Counted from the first letter of the stretch, positions 52,330-61,249 are shown. The stretch: DNA of 64,000 bases from Streptomyces xantholiticus (GCF_014651015.1 NZ_BMWB01000010.1:49756-113755), one strand, 5' to 3'. The notes: generated from the sequence alone by a model not told the origin. Made by a program: numbers and translations.

Positions 52330-54351
52330 GTGAGACCCACGCATCGCCGGCGCGCCACCGCGACCGGAGCTCTCGTTGCCGCTGCCGCCATGCTCGCCGT
52401 CGGCTTCCAGACCGGAACCTCCGCAGCCGCCCAGCCGGCGGCCCCCGCCGCGGCGAAGGCAGGCAAGGCCGACCCCGGCGCCCTGCCCAGGAGCCTGTCC
52501 CCCTCCCAGCGCGCGGAGCTGATACGCGAGGCGTCCGCCACGACGGCCGCCACCGCGAAGGAACTCGGCCTGACCGCCAAGGAGAAGCTCGTCGTCCGGG
52601 ACGTCACCCAGGACCGCGACGGCACCACGCACACGCGCTACGAGCGCACCTACGACGGCCTGCCGGTCCTCGGCGGCGACCTCGTGGTCGCCGAAACCGC
52701 GACGGGTACGACCGAGGCGGTCACCAAGGCGTCCCGCGCCACGTTGAGATACGTCGACACCCGCGCCGACGTCGCGCCGGCCACGGCGGAGAAGCAGGCC
52801 CTCGGCGCCGCCAAGGCCGAGGGCTCGAAGGAGACGGAGGCCGAGCGGGCGCCCCGCAAGGTCGTCTGGATGGGCACGGGCACTCCCACTCTCGCCTACG
52901 AGACCGTGGTCGGCGGCCTCCAGCATGACGGCACGCCGAACGAGCTGCACGTCGTGACCGACGCCACCACCGGCGAGAAGCTCTACGAGTGGCAGGCGGT
53001 CCACAACGGCACGGGCAACACCCAGTACAGCGGCCAGGTCACGCTCGGCACGGCTCCGTCGTACACGCTCACGGACACCAACCGCGGCAACCACAAGACG
53101 TACAACCTCAACCGCGGCACGTCGGGCACCGGCACCCTCTTCTCCGGCCCGGACGACATCTGGGGCAACGGCTCACCGTCGAACCTGGAGACCGCGGGCG
53201 CCGACGCGCATTACGGTGCGGCCCTCACCTGGGACTACTACAAGAACGTGCACGGCCGCAGCGGCATCCGCGGCGACGGCGTCGGCGCGTACTCCCGGGT
53301 CCACTACGGCAACGCCTACGTCAACGCGTTCTGGCAGGACAGCTGCTTCTGCATGACGTACGGCGACGGCGCGAACAACAGCAAGCCGCTCACCTCCATC
53401 GACGTGGCCGCGCACGAGATGACGCACGGCGTCACCTCCAACACCGCCGGCCTGGTCTACAGCGGCGAGTCCGGCGGCCTCAACGAGGCGACCAGCGACA
53501 TCTTCGCCGCGGCCGTCGAGTTCCACGCGAACAACGCCCAGGACGTGGGCGACTACCTCGTCGGTGAAAAGATCGACATCCGCGGCAACGGCACCCCGCT
53601 GCGTTACATGGACAAGCCCAGCAAGGACGGCTCGTCCAAGGACTACTGGTACTCGGGCATCGGCAACGTCGACGTGCACTACTCCTCGGGCCCGGCGAAC
53701 CACTGGTTCTACCTGCTCTCCGAGGGCAGCGGCGCCAAGACCGTCAACGGCGTCAGCTACGACTCGCCGACCTCCGACGGCCTGCCGGTGACCGGCATCG
53801 GCCGCGAGAAGGCCGCGCTGATCTGGTACAAGGCGCTCACCACCAAGTTCAGCTCCCGCACCGACTACGCGGGCGCCCGCACCGGCACCCTCGCGGTCGC
53901 GACGGAGCTGTACGGAGCGAGCAGCGCCGAGGTCAAGGCCGTCACCGACGCCTGGGCGGGCGTAAGCGTCGGCTCCCGCCCCGGAGACGGCGGCGGTGGC
54001 GACGGCACGGTCTTCGAGAACACGGCCGACGTGGCCATCCCGGACGCGGGCGCCGCTGTGGCCTCGTCCGTCAACGTCACCGGCCGGACCGGCAACGCCC
54101 CGTCCGCCCTCCGGGTCGGCGTCGACATCGTCCACACCTGGCGCGGTGACCTGGTCATCGACCTGCTGGCTCCCGACGGTACCGCGTACCGCCTGAAGAA
54201 CTCCAGCGGTTCCGACTCGGCGAACGACGTCAAGGAGACCTACACCGTCAACGCCTCCAGCGAGACCGCCAACGGCACCTGGAAGCTCCGCGTCCAGGAC
54301 GTGGCCCGCTACGACACGGGCTACATCAACAGCTTCAAGCTCACGTTCTGA
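52330..54351 (+). CDS. Secreted M4 (thermolysin-family) metalloprotease with P-domain
   Basis: 673 residues. Sec signal about 1-37, an FTP/PepSY propeptide (about 60-210), peptidase M4 domains and a C-terminal P/proprotein-convertase domain (about 555-673; DVAIPDAGAAVASSVNVTGR, HTWRGDLVIDLLAPDGTAYR). Zinc ligands H362 and H366 in HEMTH with catalytic E363, third ligand E386 in GGLNEATSD, and acid/base H450 in VDVHYSSGPANHW. It is secreted as a zymogen and degrades external protein. Confidence 0.96.
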   Translation: MRPTHRRRATATGALVAAAAMLAVGFQTGTSAAAQPAAPAAAKAGKADPGALPRSLSPSQRAELIREASATTAATAKELGLTAKEKLVVRDVTQDRDGTTHTRYERTYDGLPVLGGDLVVAETATGTTEAVTKASRATLRYVDTRADVAPATAEKQALGAAKAEGSKETEAERAPRKVVWMGTGTPTLAYETVVGGLQHDGTPNELHVVTDATTGEKLYEWQAVHNGTGNTQYSGQVTLGTAPSYTLTDTNRGNHKTYNLNRGTSGTGTLFSGPDDIWGNGSPSNLETAGADAHYGAALTWDYYKNVHGRSGIRGDGVGAYSRVHYGNAYVNAFWQDSCFCMTYGDGANNSKPLTSIDVAAHEMTHGVTSNTAGLVYSGESGGLNEATSDIFAAAVEFHANNAQDVGDYLVGEKIDIRGNGTPLRYMDKPSKDGSSKDYWYSGIGNVDVHYSSGPANHWFYLLSEGSGAKTVNGVSYDSPTSDGLPVTGIGREKAALIWYKALTTKFSSRTDYAGARTGTLAVATELYGASSAEVKAVTDAWAGVSVGSRPGDGGGGDGTVFENTADVAIPDAGAAVASSVNVTGRTGNAPSALRVGVDIVHTWRGDLVIDLLAPDGTAYRLKNSSGSDSANDVKETYTVNASSETANGTWKLRVQDVARYDTGYINSFKLTF

Positions 54352-54384
54352 CGCTCCGGAGGCTGATGCCTCCACCTCGATACG

Positions 54385-54426
54385 GGGCGCTGCCCGGGAC
54401 GCCGAAGAGGCTCCCGGGCAGCGCCC
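54385..54426 (+). terminator. Terminator after the metalloprotease gene
   Basis: GGGCGCTGCCCGGG (54385-54398) pairs perfectly with CCCGGGCAGCGCCC (54413-54426), loop 14 nt, followed by TTCC. Confidence 0.9.
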
Positions 54427-54615
54427 TTCCACGTCGGCCGGATCAGGAGAACCTCAAGAGGAGGTCATGCACAGGCAAAGAACCGGGACCATAAACCTCC
54501 AGAACGGGCACGACGCCCAATGAGTTGATCATGCAGTTGCTACCTCCCGGTAACTTCACTGCCGCCCTGAAAGCAACACGACCACCAGGGCATGCACAAC
54601 GAAACGGGAGAACCA

Positions 54616-55026
54616 ATGCGCAAGTTGGCCATCGGCGTCCTCACCGCCGGCCTGTTCCTCGCCGGAGCGACCTCTGCGGTCGCCGCGTCGTGGAAGACGA
54701 TTCCGAAGCTCTCGACCGGGGGCGCGGAGTTCAACAGCGGCCAGTACACCTTCCACCCGGCGGGCACGAAGCACGGCGCGTTCGAATGGAAGGGCAACCT
54801 CAAGGACACCGACCACGGCGACGGGCACAACGTCTACGTGCAGGTGAAGGTCGAGGGCTACGACTGGAGCCGCTACAACGGGACCCAGAAGAAGTCCGTC
54901 TTCCTGAACAAGCTCAACTGGGCCGCCCCGCAGCGCTACACCGACGACGCCTACATCCGCGTGTGCCGTGACAAGGGTTCGTTCAACCCCGACAACTGCT
55001 CACCGACCAAGCACTACAAGAAGTAG
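54616..55026 (+). CDS. Small secreted protein
   Basis: 136 residues from ATG 54616 (ACGGGAGAACC upstream). Signal peptide MRKLAIGVLTAGLFLAGAT with cleavage near AVAA|SW (about residue 24). The mature part is beta-rich, basic and has two cysteines near the end (IRVCRDKG ... DNCSPT), likely a disulfide. Family not recognised; the layout resembles small secreted Streptomyces proteins of unknown role. It lies between two terminators, so it is transcribed alone. Confidence 0.75.
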   Translation: MRKLAIGVLTAGLFLAGATSAVAASWKTIPKLSTGGAEFNSGQYTFHPAGTKHGAFEWKGNLKDTDHGDGHNVYVQVKVEGYDWSRYNGTQKKSVFLNKLNWAAPQRYTDDAYIRVCRDKGSFNPDNCSPTKHYKK

Positions 55027-55046
55027 GCAGTACCACAGCACGACGC

Positions 55047-55074
55047 CGGGCCCAGGGGTGCACACCTGGGCCCG
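55047..55074 (+). terminator. Terminator after the small secreted protein gene
   Basis: CGGGCCCAGG (55047-55056) pairs perfectly with CCTGGGCCCG (55065-55074), loop 8 nt. Confidence 0.88.
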
Positions 55075-55094
55075 CTCGCTTCTAGGGGGAAGCC

Positions 55095-55772
55095 ATCAGC
55101 ACGTCAATACTTTCCGCCGAAGGGGTCGACCTCTCCTACGGCACCCACCCGGCCGTGCGCGGCGCCCGCCTCACCGTCGACCGCGGTGAGGTGGCCGTCA
55201 TCACCGGCCAGAGCGGTTCCGGCAAGTCCTCACTGCTCTACTGCCTGGCGGGCGTGCTGCCCGCCGAACGCGGACAGGTGCGGTTCGAGGGCCGCCCCCT
55301 CGGCGACCTCGACGACGAGGAGATCAGCGCGCTGCGCCGTGAGCGCTTCGGATTCGTCTTCCAGTACGGCGAGTTGCTGCCCGAACTGACCGTGGAGGAG
55401 AACACCGCGCTGCCGCTGCGCCTGGCGGGGATGCGCAAGAAGCCCGCCCTCACGGCCGCGGGCGAGGTTCTCGAACGGCTCGGCCTCGGCGGACTGCGCG
55501 AGCGGCGCCCCTCCCAGGTGTCCGGCGGCCAGTGCCAGCGCGTGGCCGTCGCGCGCGCGCTGGTCCACCGCCCGGCGGTCGTGTTCGCCGACGAGCCGAC
55601 CGGCTCCCTGGACAGCGCCAACGCCGACGCAGTCCTCAAGGAGTTCCTCGAACTGGCCAGGTCGCAGGGCACCGCGGTCGTCCTGGTGACCCACGACCCC
55701 GCCGTGGCGGCGCAGGCCGACACCCACTACACGATGTCCGACGGCCGCCTCAGTGCCGAGGGGGCACAGTGA
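55095..55772 (+). CDS. LolD/MacB-type ABC ATPase with apparent ATC start
   Basis: 225 residues if read from ATC 55095. GGGGGA at 55085-55090 sits 4 bp before the ATC, and the first codons then read as I-S-T-S-I-L-S-A-E-G-V-D-L-S-Y-G, the usual N-terminus of the family. No ATG, GTG, TTG or CTG lies between the in-frame TAG at 55083-55085 and the GTG at 55155; starting there would cut off the first beta strand. Walker A TGQSGSGKSSLLY, signature VSGGQCQRVAVARAL, Walker B VVFADEPTGSLDSAN, H-loop VTHDPAV. Its stop overlaps the permease GTG (GTGA). Confidence 0.85.
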   Translation: MSTSILSAEGVDLSYGTHPAVRGARLTVDRGEVAVITGQSGSGKSSLLYCLAGVLPAERGQVRFEGRPLGDLDDEEISALRRERFGFVFQYGELLPELTVEENTALPLRLAGMRKKPALTAAGEVLERLGLGGLRERRPSQVSGGQCQRVAVARALVHRPAVVFADEPTGSLDSANADAVLKEFLELARSQGTAVVLVTHDPAVAAQADTHYTMSDGRLSAEGAQ

Positions 55773-58069
55773 GGGAGTTCCTGCTCGGCCTGCGGCTGCT
55801 GTTCAAGGCGGGTCGCGGCAACCGCATCCGTTTCCTTCTGATGGCGGCGGGCGGGTCCGTCGGCGTCTGCTGCCTCGCCCTGGTCCTCACCGTCCCCTCG
55901 ATCCTCGACGCCCACGACGGCCGTGCCGCCGCCCGCGAGCCGCGGACGTCCTCCGCCGGGGCGTCGGCCGCGCCCCTCGTCCTCCAGCGCTCCGACCCGT
56001 ACGGCGCGCAGCCCTTCACACGTGTGTTCGTCGCCCGGGGCACGGACAACGGCCGGCCCACGCCGCAGGCCCCGCCCGGAATGCGCGAACTCCCCCGCCC
56101 CGGGGAGGTGTTCGTCTCCCCGCGGGTACGCGACCTGCTGCGGGAGCAGCCCGGCATCAAGGGGCGGCTGCCGGGCCGGGTGGCGGGCACCATCGGTGCG
56201 GCCGGCCTCGCCCACCCCGACGAACTGTTCGCCTACGTCGGCACCACCCCGGACCGGATCGGTGACGAAGGAAGAGTGCTGGAGGGCTTCGGATACGACT
56301 ACGCGCCCTTCCCGGCCGTCGAGCCCTCCACCGTCACCAACCTGCGGTTCGCGCTGGGCACTCTGGTCCTGCTGCCGCTCGTCATCTTCCTCTCGGTGTG
56401 CGCCAGGCTCTCGGCAGCGGGCCGGGCCCGTCGCCTCGCCTCACTGCGCCTGCTCGGACTGAGCGCCAAGGGCACCCGGCGGGTGAACGCGGCCGAAACG
56501 GTCACCGCGGCGCTCATCGGCGCGCTCCTCGGACTCGGCGAGTACTGGCTGCTCAACCAGGTCATGTCCCGGACCGGTCTGCCCAGCCTGCGGTGGTACC
56601 CGCAGGACGGTGCCCTGACCCTGACGACGACGGCCGTCTGTCTGATCGGCTGCCCGGCGCTGGCCTGGCTCACCGGACGGGCCGGCGGACGCGACGCCGC
56701 GGCCACCCCGTTGGCGGTACGGCGCACCGCGGTACCGAAACCCCCGTCGAAGTGGGGCGGACTGCTGCTGGTGACCGGCCTCGGCATCGTGTCCGGCTAC
56801 TGCGCCACCGACCTCGCGGGCCGGCCCGCGTCGAACCTGGGCCTGAACGCGCCGCTGGTCCTGGCCGGGGTGGTCCTCACCGGGGTCGGCCTGGTCATGA
56901 CGCTGCCGCTGATCTCGTACTCGGTCGCGCGCCGGGTCGCGCGGTCGACGAAGTCCCTCACGCTCGGTCTCGCGATGCGGCGCAACGAGGTGGAGCCCGG
57001 CAGCACCATGCGGGTCGTCACCGGTCTGGTCACACTTGTCTTCGCCGCGTCCTTGGCCCAGGGTGTTCTGATCCAACTGGAGCAGGTCACCCGCCCGTCG
57101 GGGCCGACCCAGGACTACGCGCTCCCCCTGTCCGGGATCAGCGAACGGCAGCGGCACGAAGTGGCCGATGTCCCAGGGGTGCGGGCCGCCGCGATGACCA
57201 TGGAATCATGGGTGGACCTCGAATCGGACAGCGAAGCGATGGTGTCGCAGGCCACCGCGCTCGTCGCCACGTGCGATCAACTGGAGCGCCTGGTGCGGCG
57301 GTCGGAGGGCTGCGTGGACGGGAAGGTGCTGCGGCTCACGGACCCCAACTCCAGCCAGGATCCGGGTGTCGTGCCCGGCGCCACGTTCCCCTACCGGATG
57401 GAGGGTCCGGGTACGGCCACGGGCCGGCAACTGGACATCACCCTGCCGTCCGAGACGATCGTGTTCAGTGCCCACAACCCCTCCGCGGTCGGTTCGGCGG
57501 CCCTGCTCGTCCCGCCGTCCATGCTTCGCGACGGCGCACGCCCCGAGTCCGCCCGGCTCGTACTGACCAGCGGCTCCGACCCCGACGCCGTCCGCTCGGT
57601 CCTCGACGGCATCGGGGCCGTCGTCCCGACCGTGGAGATCGATCCGATCGGAATCAACATCCAGGGGCTCCGGCAGATCTCCGTGATCGAGACCCTGCTG
57701 GCGCTGGGCATGATCATGGGCCTTGCCATCGGGGCGGCGGCCTTCGTCGTCTCCGTCACGGACCGGGCGGTGGAGCGCCGCCCCCAGGTCACGGCGGTCA
57801 CGCTCCTGGGGGCGCGGGCCCGGACCATGCGGACCGTCCAGTGCGTACAGGTGGTGGTGCCGCTCGGCATCGGCCTGGCCCTGGCCCTCGTGCTGGGCAA
57901 GCTGGCCGAGTCCTGCTACCTGATCACCGCGGGCGGCGACGTCCAGTGGGACCTGGCCGGCGTGCCGGTGCTCGGGGCGGCCGCGGCGGGCGTGGTGGCG
58001 GTGGCGGCGCTGGCGACCCTCCCCCTGGTGGGCCGTCGGATCAACCCGGAACTGATCCGCCGTGACTGA
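55769..58069 (+). CDS. FtsX-type ABC permease
   Basis: 766 residues. N-terminal membrane segment about 25-48, a long outside domain (50-190), three segments around 195-310, a middle part, and a second FtsX-type set at the end (LLALGMIMGLAIGAAAFVVS, VVVPLGIGLALALVLGK). With the ATPase this is a two-component MacB/BceAB-like exporter or remover of membrane-active compounds. No linked two-component system survives nearby except a possible fragment at 59200. GTG 55769. Confidence 0.88.
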   Translation: MREFLLGLRLLFKAGRGNRIRFLLMAAGGSVGVCCLALVLTVPSILDAHDGRAAAREPRTSSAGASAAPLVLQRSDPYGAQPFTRVFVARGTDNGRPTPQAPPGMRELPRPGEVFVSPRVRDLLREQPGIKGRLPGRVAGTIGAAGLAHPDELFAYVGTTPDRIGDEGRVLEGFGYDYAPFPAVEPSTVTNLRFALGTLVLLPLVIFLSVCARLSAAGRARRLASLRLLGLSAKGTRRVNAAETVTAALIGALLGLGEYWLLNQVMSRTGLPSLRWYPQDGALTLTTTAVCLIGCPALAWLTGRAGGRDAAATPLAVRRTAVPKPPSKWGGLLLVTGLGIVSGYCATDLAGRPASNLGLNAPLVLAGVVLTGVGLVMTLPLISYSVARRVARSTKSLTLGLAMRRNEVEPGSTMRVVTGLVTLVFAASLAQGVLIQLEQVTRPSGPTQDYALPLSGISERQRHEVADVPGVRAAAMTMESWVDLESDSEAMVSQATALVATCDQLERLVRRSEGCVDGKVLRLTDPNSSQDPGVVPGATFPYRMEGPGTATGRQLDITLPSETIVFSAHNPSAVGSAALLVPPSMLRDGARPESARLVLTSGSDPDAVRSVLDGIGAVVPTVEIDPIGINIQGLRQISVIETLLALGMIMGLAIGAAAFVVSVTDRAVERRPQVTAVTLLGARARTMRTVQCVQVVVPLGIGLALALVLGKLAESCYLITAGGDVQWDLAGVPVLGAAAAGVVAVAALATLPLVGRRINPELIRRD

Positions 58070-58295
58070 CGGGATGTCCAGGCCGGCGGCATGATCGGGG
58101 CCGCCGGCACATCCCCCTGCCCGAGCTCGCGCCCGTACGCGTCCTGCCCGCCGGCAGCAAGACCGTAATGCGCCGGGGTGCGGGCGACGCTCTCCGCCGG
58201 CAAAGGAATCGAGGTCGTCGCGGAGGAGCTGCGGCGGGGCGGCGCCCCGTAGCCGGCGATCCTGGCGTGCGAGGCGGGACGTAAGGGACGAGCGA

Positions 58296-58337
58296 CAACC
58301 GATGGTTGACGATTGCTGATTCGTCAACCTATGGTTG
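58296..58337. promoter_or_regulatory. Two palindromic operators before the Clp-N protein gene
   Basis: CAACC-GAT-GGTTG at 58296-58308 and CAACC-TAT-GGTTG at 58325-58337, perfect 5-bp arms each, 29 bp apart, flanked by TCGTC/GACGA that make the two sites mirror images. The second ends 4 bp before ATG 58342. Candidate autoregulatory sites for the encoded HTH protein. Confidence 0.65.
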
Positions 58338-58341
58338 TCAC

Positions 58342-59079
58342 ATGGCAGATCCAGTCCGCATGACTCATCCCGTCCGGCTCGACGATCTGATCGAGGCCAT
58401 CAAGAAGGCGCACACCGACGCGCTCGACCAGCTCTCCGACGCCGTCATCGCGGCCGACCACCTGGGCGACATCGCCGACCACCTCATCGGCCACTTCGTG
58501 GACCAGGCGCGGCGTTCCGGTGCTTCCTGGACCGACATCGGCCGGTCCATGGGCGTGTCCAAGCAGGCCGTCCAGAAGCGCTTCGTCACCAAGGAGTCCG
58601 ACCAGCCGCTGGACCTCGACCCCAGCCAGGGCTTCGGGCGCTTCACTCCGCGCGCCAGGAACGTGGCCATGGCCGCACAGAACGAGGCCCGCTCCGCCGG
58701 CAACGCCCAGGTGGGCCCCGAGCATCTCGTGCTCGGCCTGCTCGCCGAGCCCGAGGGGCTCGCCGCCCGGGCCATCACCGCCCAGAACGTCTCCCTCGAC
58801 ATGGTCCGCGGCTCCGCCACCACGGCGCTGCCGGCTCCCTCGGAGGAGCTGCCCGAGGTCATCCCCTACGACGCGCGGGCACGCAAGGCACTCGAGCTCA
58901 CCTTCCGCGAGGCCCTGCGCCTCGGCCACAACTACATCGGCACGGAACACGTCCTGCTGGCTCTCCTGGAGGCGGAGAACGGCGCCGGTCCACTCTCCGG
59001 CCTCGGCCTGACCAAGGAGACCACCGAGCGGCACATCGCCGAGATGCTCGCGCCCTACCTGGACGCACAGCAGCAGTGA
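58342..59079 (+). CDS. HTH plus Clp N-domain protein
   Basis: 245 residues from ATG 58342 (58306 in frame possible). Helix-turn-helix at about 62-81 (SWTDIGRSMGVSKQAVQKRF), then a double Clp N-terminal repeat: RFTPRARNVAMAAQNEARSA with QVGPEHLVLGLLAEPEGLAA, and YDARARKALELTFREALRLG with YIGTEHVLLALLEAENG. There is no ATPase domain. ClpC N-domains bind substrates or adaptors, so this protein may sense ClpC clients or compete with ClpC and act as a transcription regulator. The HTH matches that of RheA (37038). Confidence 0.88.
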   Translation: MADPVRMTHPVRLDDLIEAIKKAHTDALDQLSDAVIAADHLGDIADHLIGHFVDQARRSGASWTDIGRSMGVSKQAVQKRFVTKESDQPLDLDPSQGFGRFTPRARNVAMAAQNEARSAGNAQVGPEHLVLGLLAEPEGLAARAITAQNVSLDMVRGSATTALPAPSEELPEVIPYDARARKALELTFREALRLGHNYIGTEHVLLALLEAENGAGPLSGLGLTKETTERHIAEMLAPYLDAQQQ

Positions 59080-59126
59080 GCGGGCCATGTCCCCACTTTC
59101 CGTCAGGGCCCTGACCAGGGGACCTT

Positions 59127-59440
59127 TTGGTAAAGCGGGGGCATACACACAGAACGGAGGCGGGACCGGCTCACGGACCTGGCCCTGTGGGCGGTCCCGG
59201 CCGGCCCGTACTGCCCAAGTCCGATCCGGCCGACAACAGGTCGTGGTGGTGGCTCGATGTCGGCGTCCCACTGGCCGGCGTCGCCGTACTGCTGTGCCGC
59301 GCCCGGCCGTTGCTCTCGCCGGTCATCGCGCTCGCCCTCAGCGGGTGCCAGAGCCTGGAGCTGTTCACGCCCTCCTGCGGCAGCGCTGTTGGCTTCGGCC
59401 CCATCACGGTCACCGTACGGCCACCGCCGGGTCGGCCCTG
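59127..59440 (+). pseudogene. Possible remnant of a sensor histidine kinase N-terminus
   Basis: In the 446-bp gap after the Clp-N gene a TTG-opened frame reads VPLAGVAVLLCRARPLLSPV then IALALSGCQSLELFTPSCGS, which resembles the first membrane helices of actinobacterial histidine kinases. No kinase domain follows. It may be debris of a sensor once paired with the ABC system at 55095-58069. Weak, because GC-rich frames often look hydrophobic by chance. Confidence 0.25.
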
Positions 59441-59471
59441 TTCACCTTCACCTGATGCCCCTTGTCGGCGA

Positions 59472-59503
59472 GGTGGCCTCGGCGGGGCAGGGCCGAGGCC
59501 ACC
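59472..59503 (-). terminator. Terminator after the purine permease gene
   Basis: GGTGGCCTCGGC (59472-59483) pairs perfectly with GCCGAGGCCACC (59492-59503), loop 8 nt, 22 bp past the permease stop. Confidence 0.9.
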
Positions 59504-59525
59504 GTGGTGGTGCGTCCGTACGGGA

Positions 59526-60971
59526 CTACTTGATGCCGAGGAGCTGCTCCAGCGGATCGATGGCGAAGTAGACGAGGAAGAGCGCCGCGGTGGCCCAGAG
59601 CAGCCAGTGGACTTCGCGGGCCTTGCCCAGGCACGCCTTGATGACCACGTAGGCGATGAAGCCGGCGCCGATGCCGTTGGTGATGGAGTACGTGAACGGC
59701 ATGACGACGATGGTCAGGAACGCGGGGACGGCGACGTCGTAGCGGTCCCAGTCGATGTGCTTGACCTGGGTCATCATCAGGAACCCGACCGCGACGAGCG
59801 CCGGCGACGCGGCCTGGAGGGGCACGATCGTCAGGAGCGGGGCGAGGAAGAGGGCGAGAGCGAACAGGCCACCGGTGATGAGGTTGGCGAAGCCGGTCCG
59901 AGCGCCTTCGCCGACACCGGCGGCGGATTCGATGTAGGTGGTGGCCGACGACGCGGAGGAAGCGCCGCCGGCTACGGCGGCGGCACCGTCGATGAGTAGA
60001 ACGCGGCCCAGGTCCGGTACCTGGCCCCGCTCGTCGAGAAGCCCTGCTTCGGCGGTGACGCCTACGACGGTGCCCATGGTGTCGAAGAAGTCGGACAGGA
60101 CGAGGGTGAAGACGAGCAGGACGACGGTCAGTACGCTGACCTGCCCGAACGAGCCGAAGAGGTCGAAGTTGCCCAGGAGCCCGAAGTCGGGGGCGGCAAG
60201 GGGCTTGTCGGGCAGAGAGGGCGAGGTCAGGCCCCAGGACTTGATGTCGGCGACCTCGTTGACGACGACGGCGACGACGGTCATCAGGACGATGCTGATG
60301 AGGATGGCGCCCTTGACCTTGCGGGCGAGGAGCACGATCGTCACGAGCACACCGAGGCAGAAGACGAGCATGGGCCACCCGGTGAGGGTGCCGGTGCCGA
60401 GCTGTACGGGCACGGTGGTGTTCGCGGCGTCCGGGATGCGGGTGACGAACCCGGCGTCCACGAAGCCGATGAAGGCGATGAACAGGCCGATGCCGACACT
60501 GATGGCTTGTTTGAGTGGCTGCGGGATGGCGTGCATGATGGCCTCACGCAGGCCTGTCACCACCAGTGCGCAGATCAGCAGGCCTTCGAGCACGATGAGG
60601 CCCATCGCGTCGTCCCAGCTCATCAGCGGGGCGACCTGGAAGGCCACGACGGCGTTGATGCCGAGGCCCGCGGCGAGGGCCAGCGGCAGGTTGCCGCCCA
60701 CACCCATGATGACGGTCATCACCGCGGCCACCAGCGCCGTGGCGGTGACGAGTTGACCGGCGTCCAGCTGCTCGCCGAACTTGTCCTTGGCGCTGCTGAG
60801 GATGATCGGGTTGAGCACGAGGATGTACGCCATGGTGAAGAACGTGGCGAACCCGCCGCGTATCTCCCGGCCGTATGTCGAGCCACGTTCACTGATGCGG
60901 AAGAACCGGTCGAGCGAGCCGCTCGCTCCGGTGGGCGGCGCACCGGCCGGGCTTGTCGCGCTGGTCTGCAT
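59526..60971 (-). CDS. NCS2-family purine permease (AzgA/PbuG type)
   Basis: 481 residues, about 12-14 membrane segments. Family marks: STYGREIRGGFATFFTMAYI, LAAGLGINAVVAFQ and DFFDTMGTVVGVTAEAGLLD. AzgA/PbuG proteins import guanine, hypoxanthine or adenine by proton symport. AGGAGA precedes ATG 60971. Divergent from an XRE-type regulator, with a 278-bp gap carrying a -10 box and matching operator arms. Confidence 0.92.
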   Translation of the reverse strand: MQTSATSPAGAPPTGASGSLDRFFRISERGSTYGREIRGGFATFFTMAYILVLNPIILSSAKDKFGEQLDAGQLVTATALVAAVMTVIMGVGGNLPLALAAGLGINAVVAFQVAPLMSWDDAMGLIVLEGLLICALVVTGLREAIMHAIPQPLKQAISVGIGLFIAFIGFVDAGFVTRIPDAANTTVPVQLGTGTLTGWPMLVFCLGVLVTIVLLARKVKGAILISIVLMTVVAVVVNEVADIKSWGLTSPSLPDKPLAAPDFGLLGNFDLFGSFGQVSVLTVVLLVFTLVLSDFFDTMGTVVGVTAEAGLLDERGQVPDLGRVLLIDGAAAVAGGASSASSATTYIESAAGVGEGARTGFANLITGGLFALALFLAPLLTIVPLQAASPALVAVGFLMMTQVKHIDWDRYDVAVPAFLTIVVMPFTYSITNGIGAGFIAYVVIKACLGKAREVHWLLWATAALFLVYFAIDPLEQLLGIK

Positions 60972-61041
60972 GACTGCGTCTCCTGGGGCCTACAACTTTG
61001 GGAGGGGAAAGCCTGCCGGTGCCGCCCGAAGCCCTCGAAAA

Positions 61042-61113
61042 GGCAGTTGTGCGAACACACATGCGGCGCCCTGGGAGCGGATCATACGTGTCGTGGCGTG
61101 GTTCACAACTGCC
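61042..61113 (-). promoter_or_regulatory. Permease promoter flanked by inverted operator arms
   Basis: On the minus strand, TTGTGA (-35) is followed after 16 bp by TATGAT (-10). GGCAGTTGTGCGAAC at 61042-61056 (plus-strand letters) and its mirror GTTCACAACTGCC at 61101-61113 flank this promoter; the second arm overlaps the -35 box and the first falls just downstream of the start point. This suits a repressor that bridges the promoter. Confidence 0.6.
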
Positions 61114-61249
61114 CCATCTTCAAGGCTGGTTGACTGCCCGAAACCACCCCTGTCGGTTCCTACGAAATCATCGGCGACCTATCCCTCAAAACGGGATGCA
61201 GACGACTACTGCCGTGGAGTAGCCAGGAGTAACCACTTACTCTCTGTCC

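Noticed and set aside
55532..55768. In-frame upstream extension of the FtsX permease
   Set aside because: Overlaps the ATPase gene; GTG 55769 with GTGA overlap is the natural start.
58081..58262. Frames reading PELAPVRVLPAGSKTV and VVAEELRRGGAP that look protein-like
   Set aside because: Interrupted by stops and frame changes over less than 180 bp; too short to call a gene or a named pseudogene.
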